A program made the position numbers and the translations under genes. From Branchiostoma floridae (Eukaryota; Chordata; Leptocardii; Amphioxiformes; Branchiostomatidae), in contig NC_049979.1 of the NCBI RefSeq assembly GCF_000003815.2, positions 16,054,900 to 16,118,899 on the forward strand: a DNA stretch of 64,000 nucleotides, in the 5' to 3' direction. Under the pieces are notes generated by a model. That model ran no database searches and was not told the origin of the DNA. It was given only the letters and a program-made list of their open reading frames with translations. Positions 50,516-64,000 of the stretch are shown here, in pieces; position 1 is the first letter of the stretch; the number at the start of each line of letters is the position of its first letter.

Positions 50516-52338
50516 TAACGTTACCCTTTCAACAATCGTGTCGCAAACAAGGGTGGTGTTTAAAAACACCCCGGCGACGTTAGGTAGATGATAATGTTGA
50601 AAATCAGTATCTTTATCAGCATAAGTAATAAGAAAATGTAATACATCTATTGGATTTCATAACAGTACTTTCAAACACACGGCGGATGTAACAGAGAAAG
50701 AGGGAAACATCTATTGATGACAATTATGCAAATTGAAGACCCCATTTGCATTACTAATAAGAAAATGGAAAGTTCCATAATGGTGTATTATAGTAATGCC
50801 GTCTCCGCTACGGCTCACGAAAAATTGGAAGGCCTGACTAAAATTCACTTACGGAAAATAATCACTTCCTCCGTATGGTTTACATCAAATGAAATAGATT
50901 CCCTGCGAATTATGGGAAATCAAAATATCCTGACCAGGCCTTACGGGAAGGAGCATACAGACCCTATGTAATTGTCAGTTGTCTACGCTTTGACAACTAT
51001 GCCCCTACAGTTCCAGAATCAGTTATAATATTAGATGGCTCAATCCTGCCCCAACAGAAGCTATCTGCCACTTAAATGACAAGACCATATCATGTTCAGG
51101 ACAAGATTGTTATCAACGCCGTTTAACGGTTGGCGTTCCCTAGAAAAATTAGAAGTTTGTAAAGTTATGATTGTAACGCAAAGACACGATGCATATGGAT
51201 CCGAATGTATGAGATAAAGTGAAACATTTAGAAAAGAACTAGACTTGAGCAGGGTGTTGTGTTGTCATTACAGTTAGAGAAGGAATGGGGAGTAAGGAGG
51301 AACGTAGTTTATATATATGAGGTAAAATTGGGGCCCCCGATATGTCGACACAAATCTAAATCCGAACAGAGGACAAAGAAATAAGGAATTGAGTACTATC
51401 CCGAGATGCTTTGCGAGAGGAAGGGTCTAAATACAGAGCACACCATATGCTCTCACTCGAGTTTAGCCAAGCGGGGAGTAGAAGGACGAGCCCGGAGCCC
51501 TGAACTACAGGATATAGGAGACGGGTAGTTATTTAAGAAAAGCAAGAGTGAGATAGAGAAGGCGTCCGCACAGTCATATACTTGGTCAACTTGCCACTGT
51601 ACAGACCTTTGGAATTGGCCCTGATATATCGTATTCACATTAATTCTGGAAATGACCTCCTATTTTGCATAATTTGTATTTCATTTTGTACAACATTCAT
51701 TTCATTTGTCTAAGCTACATACAGACCAAAAATCATGAAAATCCGTTATTTCTTTCTTGAGTAATCGTCTTCGGAAAGTTTTGACAAAAATTACCTTGCA
51801 ATTTCAACACCAATCGCTGGGGGCCCAAACGTATGCCCTTCTTTCCTAGCACAACAGCTATCTACCAACCATCAATCGTAACCACGGCTTATTCAGAACA
51901 CGAGATATAAAAAAAAAAAAACATGTTTCGCTGCAGTTCCAAGTGAAGCCGTTATGGGCCGAAGATTCCCGTAATTATTTCCGTTTTTGTCACACGCCAC
52001 CAACACAGCAAAATCATTCACCATTCAGCAACAGTTCTTTAGTTATCTTGAGTTGACACAAACAATCACAGACATACATACACAGGTGAAAATATTACAC
52101 CCATGAATATTTCAAAGGGTAATAAAGCTGCTTGTCACCATGTAAACAACACGTATCGTAGCACGAACATGAACATACTATTACCCAGTATTTGTGTCTT
52201 ATTTATTACCTGTAATATCTTTTCTGCAAGAAATAGAAAGTTTCTGTATTTCAGTTTAATAAAAAAAAAACTGCTTTGATGGTGAACCCTTGCAGGTCTT
52301 TTACGTGATCTATGAGAATTCTTACGTTTGAGCCCCGC

Positions 52339-52425
52339 GAGCACGCACTGATATGTACCTGTAAGTAGTGCGTGCTCGGAGTCATGTTTGAACCCCGTTT
52401 GAGCGTGCGTGCTCCGAGTCATGTG
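52339..52425. repeat. Perfect 11-bp hairpin plus direct repeat of GTGCGTGCTC
   Basis: GAGCACGCACT (52339-52349) and AGTGCGTGCTC (52367-52377) are exact inverted complements. GCGTGCTC(G/C)GAGTCATGT then recurs at about 52407-52425. The sequence around it is GC-richer than its surroundings and lies just before the putative start at 52499, so a promoter role is possible. Confidence 0.6.
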
Positions 52426-52498
52426 ATCTTCGTTTTGCTACCTATAGACAAGCGTCCCGGGGCACTCTGTCCCAGTTCTCCCGCCTGATACAAACAAA

Positions 52499-53577
52499 AT
52501 GCCGCTACTCGAAGAAGTGTTTTTCCCGAGGATGATGTTTGTGCACGTAGCCGGGCCAGTAGTTTCGCCTCAAGGTATCTGGAAGACGAGGAACCACCCC
52601 AGGTTAGTGAAAATCGGTACCGGAAAGTTGGTCTAAACAATGCTTTTTTTGTATAGAATAAGGCGGAACTCGGAAGCGATTTGTAGTACCGGTTACTGTT
52701 AAATACACCGCAATTTTATGACACATTTTCGTCTGCACTTGTACCCCAATATGCCTCATAATTCAAGGACTAATGCCGACTTCGTGTACAAGAGTTTTTG
52801 TTCTCGGCGATGTGTTGTTGATTATCTCTCCTGGTGATTTGCGCGAAAACAAAAAACAACAATAAACAAGTTACTTGTGATCTATCCCGACTCGGTCATT
52901 CAACAGTTAATTGTTGGGTGTGTAACAAAGCCCATCACTTGCCCCATTTCAACTTTTGGGATGTCCATAGACCAAGAATGCATGATCATGCATGCATGAT
53001 CTGTGTATATTATTTTCTTTTTTCTTCGGGTTTGGCAGAAATTTCTTGGGAGAAAAGAAGAAGGGAATCTTATTACCTAACATCCATACTTTTGACGTTT
53101 GATCTGTTTCTGTGTTGTTTTATGTTCAAAATTTTATTTGACGTAGAGAAATACAGTTGATACGTGGTACATCATTCGAACAATAGGTTTATCCATAGGG
53201 GATTACGCTATGATCGGGCCACACTCAGGTTGTATACGATTGCAGAGTATAAAAATTGAATTTAAAGATAGATTTGTTTCTTGGTCTTCAAATTGTGTTC
53301 ACTGAAACTGTTAATGTCATCTCTGTACAGTCACATTGATTTTGATTCTAGATTACGTAGTATTCAAGTAGGACTTGTGTTTACTGTTGACTTTAGCTTG
53401 CAAAACAACATCTGGTTTGTGTAGAACTGGCCCGGATCTAATAGTGGATCTTTGGGCCCCCCGGGGATCAAAGTTGTTAATTGGATGCAGTCGCTCCCAG
53501 GGTGTAACCTACATGTGGAATCCCCACTCACTCCCGCCATCAGATCTTAGGGAGCAGGCTGCATCCTCAGATCAGAG
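52499..53577 (+). CDS. Possible unrecognised gene, two candidate exons
   Basis: Candidate exon 1, 52499-52574, opens with ATG (MPLLEEVFFPRMM...) and ends CAAG|GTATCT in phase 1. Candidate exon 2, 53397-53577, follows a TTTAG acceptor, continues in that phase and reads LIVDLWAPRGSKLLIGCSRS...VTYMWNPHSLPP before AG|GTACAC in phase 2. Joined, they give about 86 codons with protein-like composition. I recognise no family and could not find a convincing third exon, so this may be a lineage-specific gene, a retained fragment or chance. Confidence 0.25.
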
Positions 53578-55420
53578 GTACACAAGCGCTGTCCAAAGTA
53601 GTACAAACACGCGAAGGTTTTAGATGTTCGTATTTATTTTTTGTGATATACATATGTATTTGACCAGTGTCAGGATTATGATCATTGTTTTCTGTGATTT
53701 ATTGGTTGGTATACAGCTGCCCCAGGTCAGCAGCGGAGGGATGTATATGAAAAGACAACCGCCGAACTTTAATATCAGTTGGAGACGAAACGCGGCTCGA
53801 AGAGGTCATGGCTTCTTAAGTACAGTCTAATGTTTGATTATAGCCGTCCTGTACTATGATGGTGATATACACACGTTTTAAGTTTTCCATATACATGAAA
53901 TACACCCAAGAAATTGAAGAATGTGTGTGTCCGGCCGCTGCTGACATCTGCGATTGATTGTGTAATGTTTACTTATTTGCGGACGGAACCTGTGTGATGG
54001 AAATATCCCTATCTATTCAAAAGGATCATACAGCATGACAACAAGGAGGCTTCAGTTAGAAACCTCCATTTTAAACATTTTAGTGTTTTATTAGTTTTTC
54101 TTTTCCCTTTAGCAAGACGTTTATGAGATGTGTTTTTGGAAGAGTTTGTATGTTTTATTCAATATTCGCACAAGCAACACGCCTAACTGGGGGTAAATAT
54201 CATTTCATTGATGAATAGATGATGATAAAATATTTTTCTCCTTTGGAGTAACAACTATGTTCAATGTTATTTCTTGATCTGTTAACGATTGTGGGTTGTC
54301 GTGATTTCCCGGACCATCCGGCATGTCTGGTACTAATTAAGCTGGAATGGCTGCGGAGAGACCGTGTGTGGTCGAGATCAAAACACAAACATACAGTATT
54401 CCGTATTTGTGATTTAGCATCATAGCTAATCAAAGAGACGGATGGAAACTCATTGAATTCGGGACAGTTTTAGGTCGTATCTTAGAAGAAATGATTATTG
54501 ATTCAATCCCTATGTTCCGAAATATCTGCGTTCCGACGTACAAGCATATCTAATCTCAAAGACGCAAGTCGTTTGTGTATAGAAGGGGCGGATTTTGTTT
54601 GAGACTTTGGAAGAGCATTGCCCAAGATACAGTTGAAGAATCTTCATGACTTTTGGCATGTATATAGCTTGAATAATGATTTATCTAATCAAAATCAAAT
54701 CATGCTCTCAAGAGCTAATTTCCTTAACTGAGAAGAGTTTATAAATATATTGTATTTCATGATGGGACTCTTGGACATATGACATACGATACTAAAATTC
54801 CTGACATGCATGTAGGAAAAACGGACACACACTATACTATTAGGCTAGCCCCTGATTAAACTTTTTTATATTTAGTATATATATATTATGGGAACTTGGT
54901 TGCCATGGGCTTTCCTTCGTCTGAGAAGGATAAATCTTCTGTCATATTTGTCAGTGTATACTTGTATGTTGCTTCTGTATGTCCGTTGTAATATCGTCAT
55001 GTTAGTTCATATTGATTTTTGATTTATTTTGGTTTATTTGTTTAGAGTGATTTGTTGCCCAAAGTCGGAGAAAGTGTCTCCTATAGCTAGGTTCTGGAGA
55101 CTTAATATTTGGGCAGCTTGTGCAGACTGGAATATTTGTAACTTGATTAGATGGATACCACAGCTTCTTTGTAAATATTTCATTTACTTTGTATCCCATT
55201 GTCAGAGACAGTTGAAAGTTTCAATGTTTTGTCCATGTACAGGGTAGAAGTTAGATCAAACCGCCGTGGTCTCCAGGGCTCCATCGACTGCCTTGCTGAT
55301 GGGAGGACTTAACCGGTCAGTGTGATGTGAGTGAGTGCGCCTGATGAAAGCGCAAACATAGGGATGTAATCAATGCAGACTTGTTGGAATATATCAATCA
55401 GCTAAGGTGATCATGTTGAG

Positions 55421-56031
55421 ATGAGTGTGAGTCCTAAGAGCGACGAAGACAAAGTATCCCTGGCACCCGTAAAGATGTTCACCATGACTCCACAACCCCG
55501 CCACGCCACATACTGCGACTCTTTTCGTTTATTTTTGTTCTCTCTACGTACAGCAGTGCCTACAACATATCTTAGCTGTGACGAGCATCCAAACAGCCGT
55601 ACAACGACTGTGTCAAATTTATGAGTTGGCTTTCAATTGGAAGAAACCGTTATTTTCAGTATCAGTGTATCCGTTAAGTATTTGAAACGGGCGATGTGAT
55701 CTCTGTGTTTTCTCTCGATCCCAACAGACTGACCATACATACTGGACACGAGTGACAACGTCAAGGTGTTCCTAACACCCGTACCTGTGTCCACCAGGAC
55801 GACGCAGTTCCGCCACAACGTGCACAGGGACTCCTACCACGACAGGGAAAGTCAGTGGAGTCCGTGCAAGTCAGTGAGACGAGCTGCATCACTGAAGGAG
55901 CCGGAATAGACGTCCGTGTGCCTTATAAAGTCGGGAAGGAGCTACAAATCACCCAGAACAGCACCGTCGACAGGAGGAAGATAATGAGAGAGGAGTGCCA
56001 GACCAGTAGCAGATCTAGAATAGCCAATTGA
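55421..56031 (+). other. Coding-like duplicated segments, unrecognised, possibly a decayed gene
   Basis: Two stretches, 55440-55522 and 55752-55834, align without gaps at about 53 of 83 bases. Both read open in the same relative frame (SDEDKVSLAPVK... and SDNVKVFLTPVP...), with about half the residues equal. The frame holding the second stretch stays open to TAG at 55909, and another frame (EGAGIDVRVPYKVGKELQ...) to TGA at 56031. No single acceptor and frame accounts for the second segment, so it may be broken or misread. Confidence 0.3.
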
Positions 56032-57238
56032 TTGCGCTGCTACAACCATAGTGAACCTAAAACTAGTTAGAGAATTCACGGACTAGTTTTGAGGTGATTT
56101 ATACCATTACTGTGCATTTTAGTGTACTGGGTATACATTGCAGTAGTAGTTGATTGTGCATGTGTATCAAAGAACCGCACATAAGGTTAACCTCAGCGAC
56201 GACGGACCGAATCAAACCGGAGATGGATGTAGTAAAGGTGAGAACCGCCATAGGAATGTTCAGTACAATTATTCTGTATCCAACCTGTGACCGAAGTTAG
56301 CGGGGTCAGCATTATGTAGTAACATCAAACCACTTAAACAGTCTCCCGTGCCAAGTGTACGGAAAACCTTGTCTCTGCGTCCTTCCTTTATTCTAGCTGT
56401 GCTAGTCATAGTCTTCAAAGCAGAATCTAAACAACGTGAAATCCATTGGTTTCATGACTTGTTTGAAATATGTGACTTATTAACATTTCACAATCAGGCT
56501 TTACTTAATATGTATCTATATAGCCGGTATAACCGCCCTTCGGCGTAACACACCAGCTTCAATTCCAAACGACAATTACCTGAAATCACTTCACTTTATA
56601 TTTTATAGATATCGACATAAAACTGACATATTCGTCTTCATTATTTGTTTTGACCCCGTGAAAGCATATCATCCCAAAGCTCAAAAGACAAAGGCGAAAG
56701 CTATTTTTCTACCCTCAAAATCATCCTTCCTATAGCTCCAAACGACAACCACTTGAAGCATTCCATTCCAAATTGCAAAAAGCACAAGCTTATATAAGAA
56801 ATAAAAGCTGGGACATATTGATCTTCATTATGATATTCATAAGCATGCGAAACATCGTAACAATCTGTAACAGAGTGTACTGCCTATGATGTGCAAGGAT
56901 TGCAGTCATTCCCGGTTATGTGAAAAGACCGTTCCTAAATCAGTAATCCTGACACAAAGAATGCCTAAACAAAGAAAAATAAACAGCTAGAATAGTCCTC
57001 AAATACCACTAACAAAGAACGACACCCCCCGAGTATAGCCAAAAATCAATTCCCAAGGGAATGCGTTCGTGGAATTTTCTAAATTCTTTCAAAGCGATCG
57101 TAATACTGTAGAAAATGCCTCCGCCCCTGAGGCGTCGCCAAAAAACCTCAGCCAAAATCTGCAGAAATACGTGGCAGACGTGCCCCTCCCACTGCGCATG
57201 CCCCGGCCGCGTCCTTCGCTTCACCTTACCCACCGAAG

Positions 57239-63593
<6,355 letters not shown>

Positions 63594-64000
63594 GTAAGTG
63601 TCTTTTTCATTCTTGTAGCAGCAAATGTTTGCAAAGTTGATGTATTCACTAACTGTTAATCGTAAAATGCTCTTCTCCAGATAGATAGGTTGATTGTGAA
63701 GTACTGTACATTGTGTTTGTGCATAAAAGACTGCAGAGCAGTTTCCCTTGTAAAGCTAGGGGCTTAATTGAAGCCAGAGTTATGGAGATAGGATTACCCA
63801 CTCACAACCTGTACAACACCGACTGATGCTGACTACACTTTTTGTCTGGAACATGGTAAAGATTTGGGATTTATGAATTATATTTTCGTGATTTATATCT
63901 ATATCTTTTATAAATTTTTTCAATTGATTTTGTGTCTGCATGTCTGTTATCTAATGCTGAATATAAACTGTAGCTATTTTGGATTTTGCTGAATTTTCTC

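Larger units (their letters stand above)
48511..52330. other. Intergenic region with MITEs, no gene recognised
   Basis: Apart from the three MITEs listed here (49473, 49742, 50149) and a G10 run near 49050, I see no exon-like sequence or RNA gene. Open frames inside the MITEs are repeat artefacts. Confidence 0.5.

Noticed and set aside
52419..52640. Minus-strand 73-codon frame opposite the putative 52499 exon
   Set aside because: It is Ser/Arg-rich with no splice logic and is best read as a shadow of a GC-rich promoter-like segment.
53397..53577. Idea that the exon-like VDLWAPRGSKLL frame belongs to WDPCP, a neighbour of UGP2 in vertebrates
   Set aside because: No stretch of the frame matches the WDPCP sequence I know, so synteny alone was not enough.
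55728..55909. Clean terminal exon starting after CCCAACAG at 55727
   Set aside because: All three frames from that acceptor meet an early stop. The open frame only begins at 55733 after TGA, so a simple exon call is not supported.

Overview
This is a eukaryotic, intron-rich window from an invertebrate deuterostome, most probably a lancelet (Branchiostoma). The evidence is short well-conserved exons with GT-AG introns of 0.1-3.5 kb, proteins close to vertebrate orthologues but single-copy in type, a SINE, several MITE families and two 100-N assembly gaps. The species is an inference; no organism-specific marker can be tested here.

Four conserved protein-coding genes can be rebuilt exon by exon with matching splice phases. 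(1) NUMB, + strand, 8204-20741, 11 coding exons, 613 aa: PTB-domain endocytic adaptor and Notch antagonist. (2) AMPK beta subunit (PRKAB), - strand, 27163-31114, 7 coding exons, 279 aa, with an N-myristoylation signal and a complete glycogen-binding module. (3) PP4 regulatory subunit 3 (PPP4R3/SMEK), + strand, 33723-46084, 16 coding exons, 796 aa. (4) UTP-glucose-1-phosphate uridylyltransferase (UGP2), + strand, starting at 57239 with 10 coding exons visible; it runs off the right edge.

Layout: 1-8180 is non-coding upstream sequence or 5' intron of NUMB with two MITEs. NUMB and PRKAB lie tail to tail across about 6.4 kb (20742-27162) that holds 3' UTR sequence and a tRNA-derived SINE. PRKAB and PPP4R3 are head to head across 2.6 kb (31115-33722), a likely shared promoter region with unusual repeated motifs. 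PPP4R3 has a long 3' UTR ending near 48500. The 48.5-57.2 kb interval carries three MITEs and a weakly supported, unrecognised coding-like region (52.5-56.0 kb). UGP2 intron 2 contains a 1.24 kb non-autonomous transposon built of four tandem repeats.

The genes do not form one pathway. PRKAB (energy sensing, glycogen binding) and UGP2 (UDP-glucose, the glycogen precursor) meet at glycogen metabolism, PPP4R3 directs a phosphatase, and NUMB controls endocytosis and cell fate. The order does recall chordate linkage: human NUMB and PPP4R3A are both on 14q, and PPP4R3B and UGP2 both on 2p. No prokaryotic-type system, CRISPR array or virus was seen.
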